The position numbers and the translations under genes were made by a program. From the NCBI RefSeq assembly GCF_007828955.1, contig NZ_VIVR01000001.1:7502001-7566000 (forward strand): a DNA stretch of 64,000 nucleotides, written 5' to 3'. The stretch comes from Kitasatospora atroaurantiaca. Its GTDB lineage: Bacteria; Actinomycetota; Actinomycetes; Streptomycetales; Streptomycetaceae. Shown here in pieces: positions 53,670 to 61,960 of this stretch. Numbering within the stretch: position 1 is the stretch's first letter; each line of letters begins with the position of its first letter. The notes under the pieces were generated by a model. It had not been told where the DNA came from and did no database searches. It was given only the letters and a program-made list of their open reading frames with translations.

Positions 53670-53801
53670 GAGACTGCTCCGTCCGAGGCGATGGCCAGAA
53701 GGTCCTGCTCGACCACCGAGGCGGGGACCTGCTCGTGAGCCACCAGCAGACCGCCCGCCGCCCGGATCGCTCGGGTGATCGAAGCGGACCGGCCACGAGA
53801 G
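53666..53801 (-). pseudogene. Truncated DUF6325-family C-terminal remnant
   Basis: About 40 in-frame codons ending in TGA at 53666-53668: SASITRAIRAAGGLLVAHEQ, VPASVVEQDLLAIASD. They align with the C-terminus of the intact DUF6325 protein at 15441-15884 (AALRRGGGRLVANGRIPVQE). The remaining roughly 110 codons are gone and replaced by the 3' end of the lipoprotein gene at 53802. Same gene order as the intact pair, so this is a degraded duplicate. Confidence 0.65.
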
Positions 53802-54419
53802 TCAGTAGCGCTGTGCCTGGACGGCTCGGGGGGTCAAGGTCGCGTCGGTGTCCTTGGTGCTGAAGGCGATCGGGGATGCCTGCCGGCCCGGTTCGAGGTT
53901 CTCCGCTCCTACGACGGTGGTGTCCACCGTCGTCCCGGACGCGTCGACGAACTCGACTTTCACGGCGTAGGACGCCTTGCTCGCCGTGCTGTTGGTGATG
54001 GTCACCTTCGCCGCGTTGAGGCCGCCGGACGCGGTCTTGGGAATCCCGGTCAGCGTCACGTCGGACAGGGCGTTGCCGCTCCCCGAGACCGATGCCAGCG
54101 CGGCTCTCGCCGCAGCTGCGGCTCTGGAGCCCTCCGCCGAGACCGATGCTTCGAAGGAGGCCGCGGCGGCCGACGCCGAAGCGGCGGCAGCCGATACCGA
54201 GGCCTGTGCCGCCGACGCCAGCGAGGCCAGCGCGGACGGGGGTGATCCGGAGAACGAACCGGTGACGGGTGAGAACGACGACGCCCCGGCAGCAGGGGTC
54301 GACCCGCTGCTGCACGCCGACAGGCCGACCGCACCCGCCGCCATGAGGACCACGGCGATCACCACGTGGCACCGTCGACCGCTCCCGGCCCCGGCCGCTG
54401 GTGAGTGCGCACTGTCCAC
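53802..54419 (-). CDS. FxLYD-like lipoprotein with Ala/Ser-rich stalk
   Basis: Protein of 205 aa. Signal peptide with lipobox LSACSSG (Cys about residue 36). Residues about 60-110 are an Ala/Ser-rich helix-like stalk (ASAAQASVSAAAASASAAAA). The C-terminal 85 residues resemble an FxLYD beta domain (DVTLTGIPKT, AAKVTITNSTASKASYAVKV, EFVDASGTTVD). Probably an outer-surface lipoprotein of unknown role. GTG at 54419 is the start that gives a proper signal peptide. Confidence 0.8.
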   Translation of the reverse strand: MDSAHSPAAGAGSGRRCHVVIAVVLMAAGAVGLSACSSGSTPAAGASSFSPVTGSFSGSPPSALASLASAAQASVSAAAASASAAAASFEASVSAEGSRAAAAARAALASVSGSGNALSDVTLTGIPKTASGGLNAAKVTITNSTASKASYAVKVEFVDASGTTVDTTVVGAENLEPGRQASPIAFSTKDTDATLTPRAVQAQRY

Positions 54420-54540
54420 GGGTCCGCCCTGAGTCAGCAGCGCAGACCGTTCCCACGCCTCCTGCCCCCACACTCGCCCGGTTCGGGCAGTCGAGGCGAC
54501 CCGCGCTGGTCCGTACGGGGTGACCGGGGCGGTGATGCCT

Positions 54541-54880
54541 TCAGCCGGCCTGGCCGCGCAGGTACCAGTCGCAGGTGGTGCGCGAGCCGTCCGGCAGTCC
54601 GATCCGGGCACGCCGGCCCAGGGCGAGCAGCCGGGAGGCATCGAGCAGCTTGCGCGGCGTGTCGTCGGGATGTCGCCCGGGGCCGTAGAGGTTGATCGGC
54701 GTGGCGGAGATCCACCGCAGCCCGTACCGGCGGCGCAGCGCCCGGATTTGCACGAGGCCGGCGACCTCGGTGATGGTAAGACCGTCGTGGGTGCGCTCCA
54801 ACGGGCCGGTCAGCAGGGCCTCTTCGGGGATCGGCTGGGGCGTCGGACGGCCGATGGTGCGACAGGAAGAGATGACGCCC
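54541..54880 (-). pseudogene. GDP-L-fucose synthase remnant with N-terminal and internal deletions
   Basis: About 110 in-frame codons. The first block PQPIPEEALLTGPLE and VAGLVQIRALRRRYGLRWIS followed by ATPINLYGPG is the central part of GDP-L-fucose synthase (GDP-4-keto-6-deoxymannose epimerase/reductase). It jumps directly to HPDDTPRKLLDASRLLALGR and RARIGLPDGSRTTCDWYLR, the enzyme's C-terminus. The N-terminal Rossmann region (about 100 residues) and roughly 100 residues between the two blocks are missing. An in-frame stop (54895-54897) lies just upstream. It adjoins the divergent fucosyltransferase-like gene at 55069. Confidence 0.82.
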
Positions 54881-55068
54881 CGCCAGGGATGCCGTCACTC
54901 ATGTGGCGCAGCGCAGTGCGCTGACGGTGCGTCAGGTATGTCGGCGGATCGCCCGGCTCCGTACTCCAAGGCGGTAATCCCGGCTCTCCCCGCCGCGTTG
55001 CGGAGCGGCTCGGGCGATACCGGTCCCGCATGCTGACACCCAGGACCGAATCGTGGAGAGAGACTCGT

Positions 55069-56169
55069 ATGGGATCCAACAGCCGGCCTGCCGACCTGGG
55101 CCGCATCTGCATGGCCCGAACTGTGGGCAGGTACCGAGGAGAGGGGCTCGGCAACGAGATCTTCCCCTGGGCCAAGGCCTACCTCGCCAGCCGTGAACTG
55201 GGGTTCGGGCTCCTGCCACCTCCGTGGGGGCTCAACCGCCGCGGCTACTGGAAGGACTTCGGCACGTCGAGGCTGGACTGGTTCGGACATCGGGCCCTCC
55301 GCGCGGTGATGCCGACCGTGACCGTGACCGACGAGATGATCCGGTCCACCGGAGAGACCGACTACGGCGCCGCGATCCGGGTGCTGGACGCCGAGTTCGG
55401 CTGGTCGCAGCGCAGATCGCTCCTGCTGGTGCACCGCGGTATGTCCGGTGGTCTGCTCGGCATCGCGCGGTCCCGGAACTACTTCCGCAACACCCTGCTG
55501 GGGCGCCTGCCGCACGTGAGCCTCGAGGACCACCAGCCGGGCAGCGACCGCATCCATGTCGCCGTTCACGTGCGGCTGGGAGATTTCGAGGACACCACCG
55601 CGACCGGCCCCGGTCCCGGGGACACCAATGAGTCCCTGCCCGCCGAGTGGTACCGGTCCGTCCTGAGTGCGTTGCGCGAGCAGTTCGGCGAAATGCTGCA
55701 TGTCGAGATCATGAGCGACGACCCGTCAAAGGCTGCTCGGCTGCTTCCCGAGTGGAGCCGGAGTATCGCCCGCCCGCGTCGTACGCTCGAGGACCTCTCG
55801 GTCATGGCGGCGGCGGATCTGCTGGTCTGTTCGATCTCGACCTTCTCCATGCTCGCGGCGTTCCTCTCCGATGCGCCGTACATCTGGTTCCGCCCCCATC
55901 TGGACGAGAGCGAAGGATTCCTGAGCATCTGGGGGTTCAGGCCGGAGCAGCGGACCGGCCGGACGGCGGCGAACATCCGGCAGGAGCAGCGGGACCCGTC
56001 CGGCATGCCGGCCCGCGGAGCGGCGATGGGAATGGGCGATGACGTACCGGCCTGGCTGGCCGACTACCTGAGAATGCGAGTCGCTCTCAGAAGGCGAAGC
56101 GCCGACCTGATTCACTTCGGGGCGATCCCGAAGAGCTCTGAAACAGTGTTCACCCCAAGTGGTCCATGA
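55069..56169 (+). CDS. Fucosyltransferase-like glycosyltransferase (GT11-type)
   Basis: Protein of 366 aa, no membrane helix. The N-terminal GNEIFPWAKAYLAS and the central VAVHVRLGDFED (the HxRxGD nucleotide-sugar motif of alpha-1,2/1,6-fucosyltransferases) are visible. The later ADLLVCSISTFSMLAAFLSD and APYIWFRP match the downstream conserved motif. It should transfer fucose from GDP-fucose. ATG at 55069 follows GGAGAGAG. The neighbouring GDP-fucose synthase gene is degraded, so donor must come from elsewhere or the enzyme is now idle. Confidence 0.72.
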   Translation: MGSNSRPADLGRICMARTVGRYRGEGLGNEIFPWAKAYLASRELGFGLLPPPWGLNRRGYWKDFGTSRLDWFGHRALRAVMPTVTVTDEMIRSTGETDYGAAIRVLDAEFGWSQRRSLLLVHRGMSGGLLGIARSRNYFRNTLLGRLPHVSLEDHQPGSDRIHVAVHVRLGDFEDTTATGPGPGDTNESLPAEWYRSVLSALREQFGEMLHVEIMSDDPSKAARLLPEWSRSIARPRRTLEDLSVMAAADLLVCSISTFSMLAAFLSDAPYIWFRPHLDESEGFLSIWGFRPEQRTGRTAANIRQEQRDPSGMPARGAAMGMGDDVPAWLADYLRMRVALRRRSADLIHFGAIPKSSETVFTPSGP

Positions 56170-56226
56170 CCTTTGGGTACCGTCCGGCCGTCCGAACCGA
56201 CGCCGCGCTCGCCGGCAGCCGGTCGG

Positions 56227-57144
56227 TCAGTTCCTCTCCTGCGCGGCCCGGAGCTGGTCGGCCTCCACCCGTAGTTCGGCGAGCAGCTCCTCGGCGCTGC
56301 CGACGGTGGTGGTCCGGAGCATCGCGACGCCGATCTGGCGTGCCAGCGCGGGGCCGTCGACCGGGCGGATCGCGATGTCCTCCCGGGGGTTGCCGAGCCC
56401 GAGACGCGGGACGAGTGCCACCCCGATGCCTGCGGCGACAAAGCCCTGCAGCACGCCGTAGTCGTCGGTGCGCATGACGTGGACCGGTGCGAAGCCCTCC
56501 TGTGCACAGGCCCAGTTGAGCAGGCGGTCGCACGGGTCCCAGTCGGTGGTTCCCATGATCCAGCCGTCGTCGCGGAGAGCGGTCAGGGGGACGCGTTCGA
56601 GCGCCGCCTGCGGATGGTCGGCGGGGAGGACGAGAAACAGCGGATCCTCGAGGAGCGGATGGACGGCGAACTCCTCCTCCAGGTCGAGGCGGTCGCCGGG
56701 CTGGGAGAAGACCAGGGCGAGGTGCAGCTCCCGGGAGCGGAGTCCGGCCAGCAGGGTGGGGAGCTCGCCCTCCCGGAGGGAGATGTGGACTCCGCGCTGG
56801 TGCAGCCTTCTGACGGCAGGTGGGAGCAGCAGGGCGCCGGCGGTGGGGAAGGTGCCGACGCGCAGGGAGGCGGTGCCGCGTTTCACCAGGCCGCGGACCT
56901 CCTGTTCGGCGAGGCGGACGCGTTCCAGCACCGCCTCGGCATGGGGGAGGAGCGACTCCCCGACCTCGGTGAGGCTCGCTCCGCGCGGGCCGCGGTGGAA
57001 CAGCGGAGCGCCGAAGTGGGACTCGAGCGTGGCGAGGTGGTGGGTGATGGTGGGCTGTGTGTAGCGAAGCGCCCGCGCGGCGGCGGCGAGCGAGCCTTCA
57101 CGGGCGATGGCGCGCAGGACCTGGAGATGGCGGAGCTCGAGCAT
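56227..57144 (-). CDS. LysR-family regulator
   Basis: Protein of 305 aa. N-terminal HTH: LELRHLQVLRAIAREGSLAA, LRYTQPTITHHLATLESHFG. The C-terminal type 2 periplasmic-binding-like domain follows. It is divergent from the secreted GH89 enzyme gene, with ATAGATTATCTAT (57176-57188) 32 bases from its start as probable binding site. It likely controls the enzyme gene and/or itself. Confidence 0.93.
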   Translation of the reverse strand: MLELRHLQVLRAIAREGSLAAAARALRYTQPTITHHLATLESHFGAPLFHRGPRGASLTEVGESLLPHAEAVLERVRLAEQEVRGLVKRGTASLRVGTFPTAGALLLPPAVRRLHQRGVHISLREGELPTLLAGLRSRELHLALVFSQPGDRLDLEEEFAVHPLLEDPLFLVLPADHPQAALERVPLTALRDDGWIMGTTDWDPCDRLLNWACAQEGFAPVHVMRTDDYGVLQGFVAAGIGVALVPRLGLGNPREDIAIRPVDGPALARQIGVAMLRTTTVGSAEELLAELRVEADQLRAAQERN

Positions 57145-57175
57145 GGGCGATCCAGTCTGGCGGGGGAGGCTCGCT

Positions 57176-57188
57176 ATAGATTATCTAT
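57176..57188. promoter_or_regulatory. LysR-type operator candidate
   Basis: Perfect palindrome ATAGAT-T-ATCTAT; the LysR consensus T-N11-A fits at 57175-57187. It is the only AT-rich stretch in the gap between the LysR and GH89 genes. Confidence 0.6.
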
Positions 57189-57299
57189 GCAGCAAGCCGG
57201 AGAGCTGCAGGAATCATCTTCACCCGCCTGAGCGACCTGGCGCGTGCCGAACGGCGAGGCGGCGGCCGGGCGGTGGGTTTCTGCGGCAAGGTGGCCCTC

Positions 57300-59882
57300 G
57301 TGCGAAGCCTCCGAACCTGGGCCGCAGTCGGCGTGGCCACCGCTCTCGCCGTCCTGGGCACCGCCTTTGCCGCTCCTACTCGGGTGGTCACGGTGTCCGC
57401 GTTCGCCGCGGGGCCCGCCGAGGCCGCGCTCGCCCGGCTGCTGCCGGACCACGCCGCCCAGTTCACCCTGGAGCCGGTGGCCAGGCCGGCCGCCGGTGAC
57501 TTCTTCGCCGTGTCCGGCAGCGCCGGAGACGTCCACGTCCAGGGGACCAGCCCCGCCGTCCTGCTCAGCGGCGTCAACTGGTACCTGAAGTACACCGCCA
57601 AGGTGGACATCGGCTGGCCGGGCGCCAGCACCGCGCGGCTCCCGGCCACCCTCCCGGCCCCATCCGGGACCGTCCGGCAGTCGGCCACCGTCCCGCACCG
57701 CTTCGCGCTCAACGACACCGACGACGGCTACTCGGGCGCGTACCGCGACTGGGCCTCGTACGAGAAGCAGATCGATCTGCTCGCACTCCACGGCGTCAAC
57801 GAGGTCTTCCTCCAGATGGGTGCCGACGCCGCCTACTACGCCGCCTTCCAGGAGTTCGGCTACTCCACGGCCGAACTCCGGTCCTGGATCCCCGGCCCCG
57901 CCCACCAGTCCTGGTGGCTGATGCAGAACATGTCCGGCTTCGGCGGCCCGGTCACCGAGCGGCTCATCGACGGCCGCGCCGCCCTGGGTCGCAGGATCGC
58001 CGACCGGCTGCGTTCGCTCGGCATGACCCCGGTCCTCCCCGGCTACTTCGGCACCGTCCCACCGGAGTTCGTCGCCAGGAACCCGACCGGCCGGGTCGTC
58101 CCGCAGGGCGGCTGGGTCGGCTTCGCCCGGCCCGACTGGCTGGACCCGCGCAACGCGATGTACCCGACGGTGGCCGAGGCCTTCTACCGCCACCAGCGCG
58201 AGCTGTTCGGCGACTCGACGATGTACAAGATGGACCTGCTGCACGAGGGCGGCACCGCCGGTGACGTACCCGTCCCGGACGCGGCCAGGGCCGTGATGAA
58301 CGCTCTTCAGACCGCCCACCCCGGCGCCACCTGGGTGCTCCTCGGCTGGCAGAACAATCCGTCCACCCAGGTCATCGACGCCGTCGACAGGAGCAGGCTG
58401 TTCGTCGTGGACGGCCTGTCCGACCGCTACGACGACCTCGACCGCGAGAAGGCCTGGCACGGCACGCCCTACGCCTTCGGCACCATCCCGAACTTCGGCG
58501 GCCACACCAGCATCGGTGCCAACACGACCGTCTGGGCCGGCCGCTTCGACCAGTGGCGCACCAAGCCGAACAGCGCTCTGCAGGGCATCGCCTACCTCCC
58601 CGAGGGCACCGGCGGCAACCCGGCCGGCTACGAGCTGTTCGCCGAACTCGCCTGGCGTACGGTCCCGGTGGATCAGCACGCCTGGTTCGCCGACTACTCC
58701 GCCCGCCGGTACGGCGGTGCCGACCCGCACGCCGCCAAGGCCTGGGAGCTGCTGCGACGCGGCCCCTACAGCACGCCGTCCGGCAGCTGGAGCGAGCCGC
58801 AGGACAGCCTCTTCACCGCTCGCCCGAGCCTCACCGTGGCCACGGCGGCGTCCTGGGGCCCGGACTCGATGCGCTACGACCCCGCCACCGTCCAGCAGGC
58901 GCTCGCCGAACTGCTCCAGGTGGCACCGGAGTTGCGCAGTACCGACGCCTACCGCTTCGACCTGGTGGACGTGGCCAGGCAGGCGCTCGCCAACCGCAGC
59001 CGCAGCCTGCTCCCGCTGCTCAGAGCGGCGTATGACGCCAAGGACCTCACCGCCTTCCGCGGGCACGCCACCGAGTGGAAGAACGACCTCATCCTGCTGG
59101 ACCGGCTGCTCGCCACCGACTCCCGTTTCCTGCTCGGCCCGTGGTTGGAGGCGGCCAAGTCGTGGGGCAGCACGGACGCGGAGCAGGCCGCCGTGGAGTA
59201 CGACGCCCGTTCCATCCTCACCACCTGGGGCACCCGCTCAGGCAGCGAGTCCGGTGGGCTGCACGACTACGCCAACCGGGAGTGGTCGGGGCTGGTCTCG
59301 GAGTTCTACGCCGTGCGGTGGACCACGTACCTCGACGCGCTCGACGCCGAGCTGGCGTCCGGGAAGGCGGCCGCGGCGATCGACTGGTTCGCCACCGAGG
59401 ACGCCTGGAACCGGCAGCGCGAGGCCTATCCCGTCCAGCCCTGGGGCGACCCCGTGGCCCAGGCGGCGCTGGTGCACGACGCCCTGCCGGTGCCCGCCCG
59501 GCCGGGGCCGGTCACCGGCGTCGGCGGTAGCTGCGTCGACATTCCCAACAGCAACTCCACCAGTGGCACCGGACTCCAGCTCTTCCAGTGCAACGGCACG
59601 GCCGCCCAGACCTGGACGCTCGCCGGTGACGGCACCCTGCGGGCCCTCGGCAAGTGCATGGACGTGCGCAGGGGCGCCGTCACGGCGGGCACCGTCGTCC
59701 AGCTCTGGGACTGCAACGGCACGCCCGCCCAGTCCTGGATCGCACGTGCCGACCGCACCCTGCAGAACACCAAGTCCGGACTCTGCCTGGACGCCGAGGG
59801 CGGCAGCAGTGCCAACGGCACCCGGCTGCTGGTCTGGACATGTACGGCGAGCGCCAACCAGCAGTGGCAGCTGCCCGGTTGA
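57300..59882 (+). CDS. Secreted GH89 alpha-N-acetylglucosaminidase with ricin-type lectin domain
   Basis: Protein of 860 aa. Signal peptide (LRTWAAVGVATALAVLGTAF), then a NAGLU-like (GH89) catalytic region: SGVNWYLKYTAKVDIGWPG, LALHGVNEVFLQMGADAAYY, YFGTVPPEFVARNPTGRV, MDLLHEGGTAGDVPV, LFVVDGLSDRYDD. A C-terminal ricin B-type lectin domain (about 735-860) shows QxW repeats (AAQTWTL, PAQSWIA, NQQWQLP). It should cleave alpha-linked GlcNAc from extracellular glycans. Start GTG 57300 has AAGGTGG upstream; longer in-frame starts exist. The terminal codons lie in a hairpin. Confidence 0.87.
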   Translation: MRSLRTWAAVGVATALAVLGTAFAAPTRVVTVSAFAAGPAEAALARLLPDHAAQFTLEPVARPAAGDFFAVSGSAGDVHVQGTSPAVLLSGVNWYLKYTAKVDIGWPGASTARLPATLPAPSGTVRQSATVPHRFALNDTDDGYSGAYRDWASYEKQIDLLALHGVNEVFLQMGADAAYYAAFQEFGYSTAELRSWIPGPAHQSWWLMQNMSGFGGPVTERLIDGRAALGRRIADRLRSLGMTPVLPGYFGTVPPEFVARNPTGRVVPQGGWVGFARPDWLDPRNAMYPTVAEAFYRHQRELFGDSTMYKMDLLHEGGTAGDVPVPDAARAVMNALQTAHPGATWVLLGWQNNPSTQVIDAVDRSRLFVVDGLSDRYDDLDREKAWHGTPYAFGTIPNFGGHTSIGANTTVWAGRFDQWRTKPNSALQGIAYLPEGTGGNPAGYELFAELAWRTVPVDQHAWFADYSARRYGGADPHAAKAWELLRRGPYSTPSGSWSEPQDSLFTARPSLTVATAASWGPDSMRYDPATVQQALAELLQVAPELRSTDAYRFDLVDVARQALANRSRSLLPLLRAAYDAKDLTAFRGHATEWKNDLILLDRLLATDSRFLLGPWLEAAKSWGSTDAEQAAVEYDARSILTTWGTRSGSESGGLHDYANREWSGLVSEFYAVRWTTYLDALDAELASGKAAAAIDWFATEDAWNRQREAYPVQPWGDPVAQAALVHDALPVPARPGPVTGVGGSCVDIPNSNSTSGTGLQLFQCNGTAAQTWTLAGDGTLRALGKCMDVRRGAVTAGTVVQLWDCNGTPAQSWIARADRTLQNTKSGLCLDAEGGSSANGTRLLVWTCTASANQQWQLPG

Positions 59883-59901
59883 GACCGGGCAGCTGCCACT
59901 G
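59862..59901. terminator. 18-bp-arm hairpin with the GH89 stop codon in its loop
   Basis: Arms CAGTGGCAGCTGCCCGGT (59862-59879) and ACCGGGCAGCTGCCACTG (59884-59901) are perfectly complementary with a 4-base loop TGAG. The GH89 stop TGA occupies 59880-59882. The hairpin precedes the convergent snapalysin stop by 18 bases and would terminate in both directions. Confidence 0.92.
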
Positions 59902-59918
59902 TCCTGCGAGCCGCTCGC

Positions 59919-60599
59919 TCAGCGGGCCGTCGTGACGGTTGCACCCTTCACGAACGCACTCTTCTCGAAAGCGCTGAGGCCGTTGGCCCACAGCGAGTCC
60001 ACCCGGCGCTTCTCGTTCGCGTTCGGGTAGGGGTTGGTGCAGGACGTGCCGGGCCCGCCGCCGGACATCAACTCACTGCAGGGGCCCGAGTAGTGGTCCG
60101 GCAGGCCGAGCACGTGGCCGGTCTCGTGGGCGGTGACGCGGACGGAGTTGTACTGCTGGTTCTGCGCGTAGTCGAGGAAGATGTACCCCTGACCGTGGCC
60201 GTCGGTGCTCGCGTACGAGCCGCGCGAGTCGTTGCCCTCGTAGTACCGGAAGTCGGCGTTGCTGCCGGCCCGGAGCTGGACGTTGCGCTCGGAGCCGTTC
60301 CAGATCTGTGCGCTACGGGCTATCTGGTTGGCGAACGAGGGTGCGCGGCTGGCGTCGTAGGTGACGACGACCGTCCTGAGGAAGGGGGTCGCGGCCTGCT
60401 TGGCGAGCGCGGACTTCATCACGGCCTGGTAGAAGGCCTGGTTGTCCGCCTGCTCGGCGGCCGTTCCGACGTACGACGACGCGGCGTACTGCTGGTGGGG
60501 AGCAGTGGCGGGCGTGGCGGCGGACGCGGGCGCGGCGGCGAGTCCGGTCGCCAGGGCGAGCCCGACCGTCATCGACAGCGCAGTCATGGAGCGTTTCAT
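59919..60599 (-). CDS. snpA: Snapalysin-type zinc metalloprotease
   Basis: Protein of 226 aa with a Sec signal peptide (MTALSMTVGLALATGLAAAP) and propeptide. The zinc motif HETGHVLGLPDH (HExxHxxGxxD) and the following YSGPCSELMSGGGPGTSCTN are typical of snapalysin, a small neutral protease of Streptomyces. ATG at 60599 follows GGAG about ten bases upstream. A LysR gene is divergent, the usual arrangement for this gene and its activator. Confidence 0.93.
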   Translation of the reverse strand: MKRSMTALSMTVGLALATGLAAAPASAATPATAPHQQYAASSYVGTAAEQADNQAFYQAVMKSALAKQAATPFLRTVVVTYDASRAPSFANQIARSAQIWNGSERNVQLRAGSNADFRYYEGNDSRGSYASTDGHGQGYIFLDYAQNQQYNSVRVTAHETGHVLGLPDHYSGPCSELMSGGGPGTSCTNPYPNANEKRRVDSLWANGLSAFEKSAFVKGATVTTAR

Positions 60600-60758
60600 G
60601 TGGGGGACTCCAATTCGCGAGCCCCACGGCCCGGGGGATTCGACGGCCGTGGGACACCGGATGAATCGTTGATGCACAGAGCTTCATCCACTCCGGCGGG
60701 CGAGCGGATGATGTCAACCGGTGATAGCTGCGCTCAATACCCCCGTGGGCAAGGCGTC

Positions 60759-60787
60759 TTGGTATATGACATGTCCCTGGCTAATGT
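60759..60787 (+). promoter_or_regulatory. Candidate promoter of the LysR gene
   Basis: TTGGTA (60759-60764), 17-base spacer, TAATGT (60782-60787), giving a predicted start near 60794 and only a 20-base leader before GTG 60814. Two ATGTCC copies 13 bases apart (60771-60776, 60784-60789) could be regulator contacts. Confidence 0.35.
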
Positions 60788-60813
60788 CCTCGTGGCGCCG
60801 TTATGCTCCGTCC

Positions 60814-61791
60814 GTGGAGCTCGACGTGAGACATCTCCGTGTGCTGTGCGCGATCGCCGACAACGGCAGCATGCGAAAGGCGGCGCTGCAGCTCGGCATG
60901 ACCCAGCCGTCCCTCACCACCCAGCTGCACCGTATCGAAAGGTCCATCGGCGGCGAGCTGTTCACCCGCGAGCGGACCGGCAGCCGGCCCACCGCGCTCG
61001 GTCATTCGGTGCTGTCCCGGGCCCGGCCCATCATCACCGAGATGGCTGCGCTGGTGACCGCGGCCCGCCATGAGGCGGGCGGCGCCGAGAAGAGACGTTT
61101 ACGCATCGGAAGCGTCGGCAGCCGGGCCGTCGCCGCCTGGCTGCGCCGGGTCCACGAGCGGCTGCCCGACACGGACACCACGATCCACATCGACATCTCG
61201 GCCAACGCCCTCCTGCGCATGGTCGCGGCGAACCAGCTCGACATCGCTTTCGTCCACGAGAGCGAGGGCTTCCCGCTCCGCGTACCGGCCGACGCGGAGC
61301 ACCGCGTCCTGCTGGCACGCGAGCCGCAGTTCGTCGCGCTGTCCGTCGGACATCCGGCCGCCGCGCTGTCGGTGGTCCGCCTCGCGGATCTCGCCGACGA
61401 CACCTGGATGGTGGACCCGACGGCGGACCACGAGTACGCGGCGATGCGCCGCGTCTTCACCGAGGCCGGGCTGAACCCGCGCGTGGTGCAGGTCCGCGAC
61501 AACGCGACCGCCGCCGAGCTGGTGGCCTCCGGAGAGGCCGTCCGCCCGTGCCAGCCCACCTCGGTCGCCGCCGCCGGCACCGTCGTCCGCCCCGTCCACG
61601 GCGACCCCCTCGCGGTCCGCCTGCTGCTCGCCTGGAGACCGAGAGCACTGAGCGCGGCCGCTCTGGACGCGCTCTACACCGACCTCCGCTCGGCCTACCT
61701 CGACCTGGCGCGCGTCAACCCCACCTATCTGGCCTGGCTGCTGCGGAACAACCGCACCCTGCACCACCTTCTCGGGCCGCTCCGCCGGTAG
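60814..61791 (+). CDS. LysR-family regulator of snapalysin
   Basis: Protein of 325 aa. HTH at about 4-60: LDVRHLRVLCAIADNGSMRK, LGMTQPSLTTQLHRIERSIG. Divergent from snpA with 214 bases between, matching the SnpR-type activator layout. Start uncertain: GTG 60814 has no ribosome binding site, and in-frame ATG 60784 is an alternative. Codon 96 is TTA (61099-61101), so bldA may control the protease through its activator. Confidence 0.88.
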   Translation: MELDVRHLRVLCAIADNGSMRKAALQLGMTQPSLTTQLHRIERSIGGELFTRERTGSRPTALGHSVLSRARPIITEMAALVTAARHEAGGAEKRRLRIGSVGSRAVAAWLRRVHERLPDTDTTIHIDISANALLRMVAANQLDIAFVHESEGFPLRVPADAEHRVLLAREPQFVALSVGHPAAALSVVRLADLADDTWMVDPTADHEYAAMRRVFTEAGLNPRVVQVRDNATAAELVASGEAVRPCQPTSVAAAGTVVRPVHGDPLAVRLLLAWRPRALSAAALDALYTDLRSAYLDLARVNPTYLAWLLRNNRTLHHLLGPLRR

Positions 61792-61825
61792 GCGGCGCAG
61801 CTGGTTGCACTGTCCGGGGGCGCGT

Positions 61826-61908
61826 GGGGGTACCCCCGGCCGAAGGCTGGGGGAGAACTGCGCGAGGTGGGAGGGCACACGCCGTTGCCTTCCGATGTCG
61901 CGCAGTTC
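61826..61908. repeat. Streptomyces-type palindromic intergenic repeat
   Basis: GGGGGTACCCCC (61826-61837) runs into a CCCCCGGCC-GAA-GGCTGGGGG hairpin, followed by GAACTGCGCGA (61855-61865) paired with TCGCGCAGTTC (61898-61908). I recall this combination as a common repeat in Streptomyces genomes, usually between convergent genes as here (LysR and M64 peptidase). Likely a bidirectional terminator/REP-like element. Confidence 0.8.
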
Positions 61909-61960
61909 CCCGGGCCCCTGGGGATGCCCCGGGATGCACGATCCTGATCGATTGCCGCCC

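Noticed and set aside
54541..54801. An independent 86-residue gene starting at TTG 54801
   Set aside because: Homology to GDP-fucose synthase extends upstream of that codon, so this is a remnant and not a complete small gene.
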